The position numbers and the translations under genes are program-made. This document shows positions 1 through 6,786 of a stretch of 21,927 bases of DNA, one piece after another. Within the stretch, counting starts at the first letter, position 1. Each line of letters starts with the position of its first letter. This DNA is from JAYEKL01 sp034660995 (GTDB lineage: Bacteria > Patescibacteriota > Minisyncoccia > JAHIHE01 > JAGLIN01), in contig JAYEKL010000021.1 of NCBI GenBank assembly GCA_034660995.1, positions 1 to 21,927 on the forward strand. The letters run 5' to 3'. The notes beneath the pieces were generated by a model. It was not told the origin of the DNA, ran no database searches, and saw only the letters and a program-made list of their open reading frames with translations.

Positions 1-1
1 A

Positions 2-85
2 GAAATAGAAAATAAAAAGTATAGCGAATCAAAAAACGGTCGTGTTATTTTTTTGGACAAAATTGTTAAATTGTTCTATTGTTAA
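2..85 (+). CDS. Possible 3' end of an unidentified gene
   Basis: Only one plus-strand frame is open from the window edge, for 27 codons, ending in TAA at 83-85. The residues KNGRVIFLDK look protein-like, but the last codons lie in the AACAAT-type repeat that starts near 62. If real, the gene runs in from the left and its tail has been overwritten by the repeat. The stretch is too short to assign a family, and chance is a serious alternative. Confidence 0.2.
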   Translation, partial: EIENKKYSESKNGRVIFLDKIVKLFYC

Positions 86-287
86 ATTGTTCTATTGTTG
101 TTGATAAATATATATTAAATAATCATTAGCGAAGTTTTTTCACGGTAGTTTTTTATTTTGTTTTAGCCGAGGATTTTGAAGCTTTAGCTTCAAGTACTAT
201 TAAAACTCGCTATGCTAAAGCATTACAAACCATGCACTAAAGCACTATAGAATATTTTTAACAATAGAACAATTTAACAATAGAACA
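62..287. repeat. Inverted pair of AACAAT-type arrays around a palindromic core
   Basis: The left arm (about 62-99) is built of TTGTTCTATTGTTAAA-like words and the right arm (about 259-287) is its reverse complement, AACAATAGAACAATTT-like, with an 8-nt period. Between them lies the 16-bp palindrome TGAAGCTTTAGCTTCA at 177-192, which recurs at 15006-15021. The right arm reaches the glycosyltransferase start, so the ATG at 288 follows the last repeat word directly and no Shine-Dalgarno is present. The arms could fold as a long hairpin in DNA or RNA. I see no clear promoter in this 287-nt stretch. Confidence 0.75.
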
Positions 288-1838
288 ATGGATTTCGATT
301 TTCCAACTTCAAAACCAAATAATAGAAAAGATTATTATATTCAAAGATCTATAGAAATGTTACCAGGAATTATTACTTGGTCTTTTTTGATTGGTAGTTT
401 TTATCTTGCTTTTAAATTGCCCATCGCAATAGCTATTTTTATCATCATTTTTGATCTATATTGGATGGTAAAAGTTTTCTACATTACTGTTTTTGTAATT
501 TTTGGATATCGGAGAATAAGGATATGGGAGAAAATAAATTGGATTGAGAAATGTGAGAAATTAGGAAATCAAAACAGAAGCTCGGCTTCGGTTTTGACTC
601 CCGAATGGCGTGATTTGTATCATTTAATAATAATTCCAACTTATGAAGAGGAAATAGAAGTTTTAGAGACAACACTTAATTCAATTTTAGATTCTGATTA
701 TCCGAAAGACAAAATGATTCTTGTAGTAGCTTTTGAAGAAAGGGCAGGAGAGAAAGCGTTGGAGAGAGTGAAAGTATTAGAAGAAAAATATAAAAACAAG
801 TTTTTTGGTTATCTTACAACGCTTCATCCGGACGGAATTGTTGGCGAGGCAAAAGTTAAGGGAGCGAATGCTAGCTGGGCGGCGAAAGAAGCGAGAATAT
901 TTTTGGATGAGAAAAAAATAAAATATGAAAATGTTATTGTTTCTACTTTTGATAGTGATACCTGTGTTTATTATAAGTATTTTTCTTGTCTTGCGTATAA
1001 ATTTATGACAAATTCGAAAAGGCATCAGTGCAGTTATCAGCCACTTCCTTTATATAACAATAATATTTGGCAAACAAACAGTATTGTCAGGGTTATAATG
1101 ATAAATTCTTCTTTTTGGCAAATTATGCAAAGTGTTCGTTATAATAAAATGGTGACTTTTTCAAGTCACTCAATGAGTTTCAAAACACTTGTTGATGTCA
1201 ATTATTGGCCAAGAGATATGATTTCTGATGACTCTATTATTTTTTGGAAGTGCTATGTTTTATATCACGGTGATTATTTTGTAGAACCTATTTTTCTTAC
1301 TGTTTCTCTTGATGCTGTTTTTGCTAATAACTATTTAAAAACTGTAATTAACCAATATAAACAACAAAGACGTTGGGCGTGGGGGATTGAAAATGTGCCG
1401 ATAATCTATCGAGCGTTTTTAAAAGACAAAAAAATTCCGCTTAGAAAAAAGATAAGTAAAAGTTGGGAAGAGCTGATGGGTAGAATTTCGTGGGGTTTAA
1501 CACCGATAATTATAGCTTTTTTTGGCTGGCTTCCGCTTTGGTTTGGCGGTGATAAATTTTACCAAACGATTTTGGCGCTAAATCTTACAAAAGTTCTTGG
1601 GTATTTAATGACTTTTGCGATGTTTGGGCTTATTGTGTCTATGTTTCTGTCTTTATTTTTACTTCCTCCTCCTCCTAAAAAAATCAGTTTTTTTCGAAAA
1701 ATTGTTATGGTTTTTCAGTGGGTCTTAGCTCCAATAGTTGCTATACCTCTTGGCGCGCTTCCAATGATTGATGCGCAAACAAGAATGTTATTTGGGAAAT
1801 ATATGGAGTTTTGGGTAACGGAGAAGGTGAGGAAATGA
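288..1838 (+). CDS. Membrane glycosyltransferase, family 2
   Basis: The 516-residue protein is a GT-A family 2 glycosyltransferase anchored in the cytoplasmic membrane. Hydrophobic segments at about 26-73 form the N-terminal anchor. The catalytic domain starts near 112 (LIIIPTYEEE) and contains a DxD nucleotide-sugar/metal motif (DSD, 222-224), a putative acceptor-side acidic pair (D314-D315) and the QQRRW motif at 359-363 that is typical of processive family 2 enzymes. Further membrane segments lie at about 400-420, 433-459 and 473-495, with a PPPP run at 460-463. Family knowledge suggests sugar polymerisation or transfer to a lipid or extracellular glycan; the substrate is not readable. The downstream WecA-like gene fits an envelope-glycan role. 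Codons for residues 95-103 form a perfect-looking hairpin (570-596), likely an inserted palindrome. Translation starts inside a repeat array without a Shine-Dalgarno. TGA is the stop. Confidence 0.9.
   Translation: MDFDFPTSKPNNRKDYYIQRSIEMLPGIITWSFLIGSFYLAFKLPIAIAIFIIIFDLYWMVKVFYITVFVIFGYRRIRIWEKINWIEKCEKLGNQNRSSASVLTPEWRDLYHLIIIPTYEEEIEVLETTLNSILDSDYPKDKMILVVAFEERAGEKALERVKVLEEKYKNKFFGYLTTLHPDGIVGEAKVKGANASWAAKEARIFLDEKKIKYENVIVSTFDSDTCVYYKYFSCLAYKFMTNSKRHQCSYQPLPLYNNNIWQTNSIVRVIMINSSFWQIMQSVRYNKMVTFSSHSMSFKTLVDVNYWPRDMISDDSIIFWKCYVLYHGDYFVEPIFLTVSLDAVFANNYLKTVINQYKQQRRWAWGIENVPIIYRAFLKDKKIPLRKKISKSWEELMGRISWGLTPIIIAFFGWLPLWFGGDKFYQTILALNLTKVLGYLMTFAMFGLIVSMFLSLFLLPPPPKKISFFRKIVMVFQWVLAPIVAIPLGALPMIDAQTRMLFGKYMEFWVTEKVRK
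570..596. repeat. In-frame palindromic insertion within the glycosyltransferase
   Basis: CAAAAC-a-GAAGC, loop TCG, GCTTC-g-GTTTTG: an 11-bp stem with a single A/G mismatch and a 3-nt loop. It encodes residues around QNRSSASVL in the linker between the N-terminal membrane segment and the catalytic domain, a place that tolerates insertions. It resembles the in-gene palindromic elements known from Rickettsia in concept only; I see no sequence identity to claim. Confidence 0.5.
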
Positions 1839-2032
1839 ATTGTTACATTGTTGTATTATTGTATTGTTGTATTGCTACATTGTTGTATTGTTCAAAATTA
1901 TATCATTAAAAATTGAGAATTCTGCTTATGCAAAATTTCATTTGAATTTTCGCTTTCATAAAAATGATATTTTTAATTCTTGATTTGTAATTTAAACAAT
2001 ACAACAATACAACAATATAACAATAGGACAAT
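1839..2032. repeat. Inverted pair of ACAATA-type arrays between the two glycan genes
   Basis: The left arm (1839-1893) consists of ATTGTTGTATTGTTGT-like words starting right after the glycosyltransferase stop codon. The right arm (1995-2032) is the complementary AACAATACAACAATAC-like run ending at the wecA ATG. The central 100 nt is AT-rich with weaker partial complementarity (ATATCATTAAAAATTGA against TAAAAATGATAT-like sequence). The gap holds no gene, promoter or Shine-Dalgarno that I can support. Confidence 0.75.
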
Positions 2033-3067
2033 ATGCAAATTTTTTTATACCTAAAACCATTTTTAGTAGCTTTGATTTTTAGCGTAATTTTCACAAAGAC
2101 GCTTATTTTATTTGGCAGAAAATATAAACTATACGATAAAATAAAAGAAAATAAGATTCATCAAAAAAATATTGCCAGGTTTGGCGGGGTGGCGATTATC
2201 ATTTCTTTTTTAATAGCGATATTTCTAAGCGGAGATCTAATTTTTGATAATTTAAAATTGGGGATAGTTTTTTCTTGCTTAGTAATATTATTTTTCGGAA
2301 TTTATGATGATTTAAAAAATTTGTCGTGGAAAAAGCAATTATTAGGACAAATAATTATAGTTGTCATAATGATTTATGCTGGTCTAAATGTTGATTATAT
2401 CGCCAACCCATTTGGCGGAACGGAATTCAGATTAGATATTTTACAGTATTCGGTATTCGGTATTGAGTATTCGGTATTCGGCTCGCTATTTATTTTATTT
2501 TGGATTATCGGCTTTATGAATGTGATGAATTGGTTGGACGGACTTGATGGATTAGCAGGTGGGGTTGGAATAATTGGAGCTATAGCATTGTTTTTTTTAA
2601 GTATTTCATCTTTAGTGAACCAACCACCGTTGGGAATAATTTCTATAGCCTTAGCAGGAGCAATTCTGGGATTTTTATTTTTTAATTTTTATCCTGCCAA
2701 AATTTTTATGGGGACTACGGGGTCAATGTTTTTGGGATTTATTTTGGCGGTCTTGGCAATTTTCTCTGGTGGTAAAATTGCTACTGTGCTTCTGGTAATG
2801 GGTTTTCCAATTCTAGACGCAGTATGGGTGATTATTCAAAGAATAAAGGCAGGGGAGTCTATTTTTAAGGGAGATGCTCGTCATTTACATTATAAACTTT
2901 TGGAAAAGGGCTGGTCGCAGAAAAAAGTAGTTATATTTATTTATTTAATTTGTCTATCTTTTGGAATTTCAGCGATTGTTTTTCAAAGTTTAGGAAAATT
3001 TTTAGTGTTGGCGGTTTTGTTTGTTTTTTTCTACCTTGTCTTGACAAAGGTTTCACGGGCATCGTAG
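2033..3067 (+). CDS. WecA/TagO-like undecaprenyl-phosphate sugar-1-phosphate transferase
   Basis: The 344-residue polytopic protein (about ten hydrophobic helices) belongs to the MraY/WecA superfamily, which moves a sugar-1-phosphate from a UDP-sugar to undecaprenyl phosphate at the inner face of the membrane. Visible motifs are the DD pair in GIYDDLKN, NVMNWLDGLDGLAGG, FMGTTGSMFLGF and a C-terminal HLH in GDARHLHYKLL. WecA/TagO is favoured over MraY because of the HLH motif and the absence of MraY-specific motifs. The usual MGDxGS motif reads MGTTGS here, so the Asp is replaced by Thr. A repeated segment, YSVFGIEYSVFG, comes from a 36-bp tandem repeat in the DNA. The stop codon lies inside a REP-like element. 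The gene probably works with the upstream glycosyltransferase in envelope polysaccharide synthesis. Confidence 0.88.
   Translation: MQIFLYLKPFLVALIFSVIFTKTLILFGRKYKLYDKIKENKIHQKNIARFGGVAIIISFLIAIFLSGDLIFDNLKLGIVFSCLVILFFGIYDDLKNLSWKKQLLGQIIIVVIMIYAGLNVDYIANPFGGTEFRLDILQYSVFGIEYSVFGSLFILFWIIGFMNVMNWLDGLDGLAGGVGIIGAIALFFLSISSLVNQPPLGIISIALAGAILGFLFFNFYPAKIFMGTTGSMFLGFILAVLAIFSGGKIATVLLVMGFPILDAVWVIIQRIKAGESIFKGDARHLHYKLLEKGWSQKKVVIFIYLICLSFGISAIVFQSLGKFLVLAVLFVFFYLVLTKVSRAS
2446..2481 (+). repeat. Short tandem repeat inside the wecA-like gene
   Basis: GTATTCG words repeat in two blocks, each carrying two copies, joined by GTATTGA. The result is in frame and codes a duplicated YSVFG in a loop just before the helix that leads to NVMNWLDGLDG. 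It resembles the 7-9 nt word arrays seen between genes in this window, but here within coding sequence. Confidence 0.6.
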
Positions 3068-3152
3068 GGGCAGACCTATGTGTCTGCCCTGAATATGCGA
3101 CAAAATAAAGTTTATCCTGTATTCAAGGTTGACACATAGGTCAACCTCTACG
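3063..3152. repeat. REP-like double hairpin (GGGGCAGACC type)
   Basis: Hairpin 1 is GGGCAGAC (3068-3075), loop CTATGT, GTCTGCCC (3082-3089). Hairpin 2 is AGGTTGAC (3126-3133), loop ACATAG, GTCAACCT (3140-3147). The outer ends CGTAGGGG and CCTCTACG are also nearly complementary, so the whole unit can fold as one nested structure. The wecA stop codon TAG (3065-3067) is part of the left end. Confidence 0.8.
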
Positions 3153-3162
3153 CAATTTTTAT

Positions 3163-3191
3163 TTGACAAAAAGCCAATTGACTGGTAGGAT
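3163..3191 (+). promoter_or_regulatory. Promoter of rplU
   Basis: TTGACA (3163-3168), 17-nt spacer, then TAGGAT (3186-3191) preceded by TGG, which forms an extended -10. Transcription would start near 3198, giving a leader of about 38 nt with no obvious Shine-Dalgarno. Confidence 0.8.
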
Positions 3192-3235
3192 TTAGTTATT
3201 GTGATAAAAGTCATATTTAAATATAAAATAATATT

Positions 3236-3547
3236 ATGATCGCAGTTATAAAAACTGGCGGGAAGCAGTATAAAGTTTCTCCGAAAGATAAATTAAAGAT
3301 AGAAAAGATTAAAGGTGAAGAAGGCGCAAAAGTTGTTTTTGATGAAGTTCTTCTTGTCTCGTCAGAAGATGGTAAAGATTTGAAAATTGGTGAACCTTTT
3401 GTAGAAAAAGCCAAAGTTGAGGCAAAAATCTTAAAACAAGCAAGAGATAAAAAGATTATGATTGTTAAACATAAAGCGAAAAAAAGATATAATGTAAAAA
3501 GAGGACATAGACAATATTTTACGGAAATAGAGATATTGAGCGTATAA
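3236..3547 (+). CDS. rplU: 50S ribosomal protein L21
   Basis: The 103-residue protein matches the full usual length of bacterial L21, which binds 23S rRNA in the large subunit. It opens with MIAVIKTGGKQYKVSPKDKL, the diagnostic N-terminus, and contains the basic C-terminal part KHKAKKRYNVKRGHRQ ahead of the final FTEIEI strand. It has its own promoter (3163-3191) and terminator (3567-3597), so it is probably a single-gene transcript. In most bacteria rpmA (L27) follows directly; it does not here, and recR lies on the other strand instead. Confidence 0.97.
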   Translation: MIAVIKTGGKQYKVSPKDKLKIEKIKGEEGAKVVFDEVLLVSSEDGKDLKIGEPFVEKAKVEAKILKQARDKKIMIVKHKAKKRYNVKRGHRQYFTEIEILSV

Positions 3548-3566
3548 TCTGTATTTTAGTTTTTTA

Positions 3567-3597
3567 AAAAGCACTTTTTATAAAAGAAAGTGCTTTT
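3567..3597 (+). terminator. Terminator of rplU
   Basis: AAAAGCACTTT (3567-3577) pairs perfectly with AAAGTGCTTTT (3587-3597) around a 9-nt loop. The A/T-rich flanks mean it could work in both directions, ending rplU on the plus strand and possibly recR transcripts on the minus strand. Confidence 0.8.
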
Positions 3598-3614
3598 GTA
3601 TTTACTGGAAAATA

Positions 3615-3700
3615 ATTTTCAATGAATAATCAATTTTTAGTTCTCAAACTGTTTGAAAATTTAATCATTAAAAATTGATTGAAAATTGGAAATTGAAATT
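3615..3700. repeat. AT-rich inverted repeat
   Basis: The left half near 3615-3639 (ATTTTCAAT...TCAATTTTTA) is complementary to TAAAAATTGATTGAAAAT at about 3669-3686. It then runs on as GGAAATTGAAATTG-like words to about 3700. It has the low-complexity array style of other gaps. No gene is seen in 3598-3767. Confidence 0.5.
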
Positions 3701-3767
3701 GTTTCGTTTCGTATTTAGTGTAGGAAATTGGTAATACTATCAAAGAAGCAAGATAGTAATAAAATCT

Positions 3768-4364
3768 CTACTCGTATTCTCTTCTTCCAGTTAATGCGCT
3801 ACTGATTGTCATCTCATCGGCATATTCTAAATCACTGCCCGTAGAAAGTCCGCGAGCAAGGCGAGTAACTTTCACATTAAAAGGTTTTAGTATTTTTACT
3901 AAATATAGAGCTGTGGTCTCTCCTTCGGTATTTGGATTGGTGGCGATAATAATCTCTTTTATACCATTACCTTTTATTCTTTCTATAAGTTTTTTAACAT
4001 TTAAATTATCAGAACTAATACCTTCGCTTGGTTTAATTATTCCACCTAGAATATGATATAGTCCGTTAAATTGTTTTGTATTTTCAATTGCTGGAATATC
4101 AGTTGCTTCTCCGACTACGCAGACAATGGATCTAGTTCTTTTTTGATTTGAACAAAATTCACACAGTTCTTTTTCGGAAATATTAAAACAATTTTTACAA
4201 ATTTTTGTTTCTTTTTTAAGATTTAATACAGCGTGTCCAAGAAGTTCTGTATCGTAATCTGGGTGTTTTAACAAACTAAAAACGAACCGAGTCGCAGTCC
4301 GCGGTCCGATTCCTGGCAGTTTTGAAAATTCGGTTATGAGGTCTTGAATTGGTTTTGGATACAT
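3768..4364 (-). CDS. recR: Recombination mediator RecR
   Basis: The 198-residue protein is of normal RecR length. RecR works with RecO (and RecF) to load RecA on gapped DNA. Visible parts in order are a helix-hairpin-helix (LPGIGPRTA, 16-24), a C4 zinc finger (C56, C59, C68, C71) and a Toprim domain (about 79-175) with VVGEATD, TNPNTEGETT and a C-terminal GLSTGSDLEYAD. I chose the ATG at 4364 (MYPKPIQDL) because the 32 upstream codons are AT-rich repeat-like sequence and RecR proteins normally begin here. It lies downstream of dnaB on the same strand, so the two may be cotranscribed across a 203-nt repeat-filled gap. Confidence 0.97.
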   Translation of the reverse strand: MYPKPIQDLITEFSKLPGIGPRTATRFVFSLLKHPDYDTELLGHAVLNLKKETKICKNCFNISEKELCEFCSNQKRTRSIVCVVGEATDIPAIENTKQFNGLYHILGGIIKPSEGISSDNLNVKKLIERIKGNGIKEIIIATNPNTEGETTALYLVKILKPFNVKVTRLARGLSTGSDLEYADEMTISSALTGRREYE

Positions 4365-4440
4365 AACGGAGTTATAAAGTTCGTAAAGTAGAAAGTTAAA
4401 AGTTGTGATTTTAAACAAAGAATAGTTTATAACAGTCAAT

Positions 4441-4567
4441 TTTAGAAATTCAAATAACAAAATTCAAACTACTACAAATCAATAACAAATACTAAAATCC
4501 AAAATTTTGATGTTTAGGTTTTGGATTTGATTTGGAATAATTTGAACTTTGAAATTTTAATTTATAT
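4441..4567. repeat. AATTCAAA-type low-complexity array with hairpin
   Basis: Words such as AATTCAAA, AACAAAT and AATCCAAAAT repeat at 7-9 nt spacing on the left. Complementary words (TTTGGATTTGATTTGGAAT-like) follow on the right. AAATCCAAAA (4495-4504) pairs perfectly with TTTTGGATTT (4519-4528). The array fills the dnaB-recR gap and touches the dnaB stop codon. Confidence 0.6.
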
Positions 4568-5935
4568 TTATCTGTTTTTATCCAAGTTTTTAAAACTTGT
4601 TGTTTGTTCATTGAAGAATAATTTGACATTTCCGATTGGTCCGTTTCTGTGTTTGGCAACTAATATTTCAGCAATGTTTTTGTTTTCTAAATCAACTTTT
4701 GTTTTATCTTCTCTATAAATGAATAAAACAACATCAGCATCTTGCTCAATAGACCCACTTTCCCTTAAATCTGATAATTTTGGTCTTTGATCGTTTCGTG
4801 ATTCAATTCCGCGAGATAATTGAGATAAAGCGATAATTGGGATGTTTAGTTCTCTCGCTAAACCTTTTAATGATCTTGAAATTTCACTTACTTCTTGAAC
4901 ACGGTTATTTGGGTCTCCTTTTCCTTCAATAAGCTGAAGATAATCAACTATAATCATTCCTAGTCCGTGTTCGGACTGAAGGCGTCTTGCCATTGTTCTC
5001 ATTGCCATAACATTTATAGTTGCCGCGTCATCTATAAATATTGGAGCTTCAGAAAGAACGCCCATTGCATGTCCAATTTTTGAAAAATCATCATTTTCGC
5101 CAGTACTAGAAAGTCTTCCTGTTCTAAGTTTCCAAAGATCGATATTTGCTTCTGCGCAAATAAGTCTGTCTATTACTTCTCCTTTTGACATTTCAAGAGA
5201 GAAAATTCCTACAGGTACTTTCTCTTTTAGCGCTGCGTGTCTAGCAAGATCCATAGCAAGGGAAGATTTTCCAACGCTTGGTCTAGCGCCTAAGATAATT
5301 AGATTAGACTCTTGTAAGCCAGACAGAATATTGTCTAAGTCTGTAAATCCTGTTGGAACACCGCGCATCTTTCCTTTGTTTTTATGAAGTTCGTCTATTC
5401 TGTCAAAAGCCTCTTCTAGAACTGGTTTTATAGGAGTAAAATCTTGTCTAATGTGTTTTTTTGATACCGAAAATATTTTTTGTTCAGCTTCATCCAAAGT
5501 TCTTTCTACCTCTTCTGTTTCGTTATACGCTTCTACTACTATTTGCGAAGCGTTGTCAATTAATCTTCGCAAAACAGCTTTTTTTTCAATAATTTTTGCA
5601 TAATGGACTATATTAGCAGCTGTTGGAACAATATTTGTAAGAGAGGCTAAGTAACTTTGTTCTCCGACTTGTTTTAATTCTTCAGTTTCTTTTAGTCTGT
5701 TAGAAAGGCTTAATAAGTCTATTGGTTCATGATGCTCATATAAATAGAGCATAGCTTTATATATTTTACTATGACTATCTTTATAAAAATCTTCGGGAGT
5801 AATTAAATCACCAATTTTTATAATCGCATTTTTGTCTATCATAAGAGAACCTAGAACAGATTGTTCGGCTTCAACATTTTGGGGTGGCATTCTATTTGTT
5901 CCAAAATCTGGGTTTTTTATTTCTTCAGTTGGCAT
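4568..5935 (-). CDS. dnaB: Replicative DNA helicase DnaB
   Basis: The 455-residue protein is a full-length hexameric replicative helicase that unwinds DNA at the fork. The N-terminal primase-interacting domain spans about 15-115 (PPQNVEAEQSVLGSLMID). A RecA-like motor from about 193 carries Walker A (GARPSVGKSS, 216-225), the catalytic Glu region SLEMS (246-250), Walker B (IIVDYLQL, 328-335), SQLSRGIESR (371-380) and the arginine-finger region KHRNGPIG (428-435). The ATG at 5935 gives the expected N-terminus. I see no clear Shine-Dalgarno; an AAAGTT-type array lies directly upstream. recR follows downstream. Confidence 0.98.
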   Translation of the reverse strand: MPTEEIKNPDFGTNRMPPQNVEAEQSVLGSLMIDKNAIIKIGDLITPEDFYKDSHSKIYKAMLYLYEHHEPIDLLSLSNRLKETEELKQVGEQSYLASLTNIVPTAANIVHYAKIIEKKAVLRRLIDNASQIVVEAYNETEEVERTLDEAEQKIFSVSKKHIRQDFTPIKPVLEEAFDRIDELHKNKGKMRGVPTGFTDLDNILSGLQESNLIILGARPSVGKSSLAMDLARHAALKEKVPVGIFSLEMSKGEVIDRLICAEANIDLWKLRTGRLSSTGENDDFSKIGHAMGVLSEAPIFIDDAATINVMAMRTMARRLQSEHGLGMIIVDYLQLIEGKGDPNNRVQEVSEISRSLKGLARELNIPIIALSQLSRGIESRNDQRPKLSDLRESGSIEQDADVVLFIYREDKTKVDLENKNIAEILVAKHRNGPIGNVKLFFNEQTTSFKNLDKNR

Positions 5936-5944
5936 AGGGAATGA

Positions 5945-5980
5945 GTTAAAAGTTCATAAAGTTAAAAGTCTATAAAGTCT
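5945..5980. repeat. AAAGTT-type word array upstream of dnaB
   Basis: The words AAAGTTCAT, AAAGTTA, AAAGTCTAT and AAAGTCT follow each other just ahead of the dnaB start (which reads leftward). The same word family recurs near 10013, 10143, 18531 and 19861. Confidence 0.6.
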
Positions 5981-6113
5981 GTTCGCAAATAACTTTTTAG
6001 CTTAAGGACTGTCCTTGACTCGCTATCAATCCAAGCGCATATCCAGTATATAAAAAAAAAGCGTTTTAAGCAATAGCATAGTAAGTATTGTCAGTCCCAA
6101 AATAGAATACTCC

Positions 6114-6232
6114 GTTGGCTCCATAGTCCCGATAGGGCTGTGGAGCCTTTTGTGATTTCAAACTTTGTAAAAAGAGATTTAAAAAAATCTTGCATTTAGG
6201 CTCCACAACTCTAAGGAGACTATGGAGCCAAC
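6114..6232. repeat. MITE-like element, GTTGGCTCCATAG termini (copy 1)
   Basis: GTTGGCTCCATAG (6114-6126) and CTATGGAGCCAAC (6220-6232) are perfect 13-bp terminal inverted repeats. Inner arms GGCTGTGGAGCC (6136-6147) and GGCTCCACAAC (6199-6209) give a second stem. A related element lies at 10931-11058. No coding capacity is seen. Confidence 0.85.
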
Positions 6233-6249
6233 AGCTAACCCTAATATCC

Positions 6250-6316
6250 TTCGACCTTGTGGAGAAGTGACACGCACAGAACTTTATTTCGCGCAATAGT
6301 TCTCCATAAAGTCGAA
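6250..6316. repeat. Two-part stem (TTCGAC / TGGAGAA)
   Basis: TTCGAC (6250-6255) plus TGGAGAA (6260-6266) pair with TTCTCCA (6300-6306) plus GTCGAA (6311-6316), separated by 4-nt internal loops on both sides. It lies directly beside the 6114-6232 element. Confidence 0.65.
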
Positions 6317-6550
6317 CAATATTATATGCAATACCCTTAATACTAACCCTTTAAATTCTATTCCAAATCTTAATTTTTTTGAAAAATAAGGACAGTCCTT
6401 TTGCCAATTATTTGTTCCTTAAATTTTCTTTGCTTTTTGTGAATAGAGCAACTTAACTTCGCTAAATTATATAAAGGACTGTTCTTTATGTTAAATTAAG
6501 CTTGGGAGTAGAATGTAGGCACACACTATTGCCTTTTTTTGTATTTATTT

Positions 6551-6775
6551 ATGGTAGTTTCTATCGGAGGAGTATTTATAAGACCAACAATAAGAGAACT
6601 AGAACTGCGGATTAAAACAGAAACGACTGTTGTAAGAAGGGGATTTATTTTTCCAAAAGGGAGAAGAATAAATGCCAGAGGCGGAAGATTCATAAAAAAA
6701 GGAGGAGAGATTAATCTTCTTTTGAATGGACATTCGTTCGGGGGAGGAACGCCAACTTCTGGAATAAAAACTTAA
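6551..6775 (+). CDS. Doubtful small basic Gly-rich protein
   Basis: The frame gives 74 residues from the ATG at 6551 (a TTG at 6539 would add four). It starts MVVSIGGVFIRPTIRELELR and is rich in Lys, Arg and Gly, ending GGGTPTSGIKT. I recognise no family. Points in favour are an open frame filling the gap exactly up to cysS and a bidirectional terminator over its stop codon. Points against are no good Shine-Dalgarno before the ATG, a stronger GGAGGAG lying inside the frame, and a terminator-like AGGCA/TGCCT plus T7 at 6517-6541 immediately upstream. It may be a non-coding stretch. Confidence 0.3.
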   Translation: MVVSIGGVFIRPTIRELELRIKTETTVVRRGFIFPKGRRINARGGRFIKKGGEINLLLNGHSFGGGTPTSGIKT

Positions 6776-6786
6776 ATTTTTATTCC
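6761..6786. terminator. Bidirectional terminator between the small ORF and cysS
   Basis: GGAATAAAAA (6761-6770) and TTTTTATTCC (6777-6786) are perfect 10-bp arms around CTTAAA. The element covers the last codons of both convergent frames. It is AT-rich, so only moderate as a terminator. Confidence 0.5.

Larger units (their letters stand above)
5981..6538. repeat. Gene-free mosaic of palindromes between dnaB and the next ORF
   Basis: No supported gene lies in this 558-nt stretch. It holds three copies of a short palindrome: AAGGACTGTCCTT at 6004-6016, AAGGACAGTCCTT at 6388-6400 and a variant, ATAAAGGACTGTTCTTTAT, at 6471-6489. Between them sit a 119-bp inverted-repeat element (6114-6232) and a further stem (6250-6316). 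A minus-strand open frame across 6066-6296 is best explained as a by-product of these palindromes. Confidence 0.65.

Noticed and set aside
1836..1838. TGA recoded as an amino acid
   Set aside because: TGA ends the glycosyltransferase at the expected length and is followed at once by a repeat array, so the standard code is adequate.
3040..3068. TTGACA within the end of the wecA-like gene as a promoter
   Set aside because: At 17-18 nt spacing only GTAGGG/TAGGGG follows, which is a poor -10 and part of the REP-like element.
4365..4460. N-terminal extension of RecR to 230 residues
   Set aside because: The added 32 codons are low-complexity repeat-like sequence, and the normal RecR N-terminus begins at the ATG at 4364.
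6066..6296. 76-codon minus-strand open frame
   Set aside because: It runs across the inverted-repeat element at 6114-6232 and its neighbour stem; the translation mirrors the palindromes and has no coherent domain.
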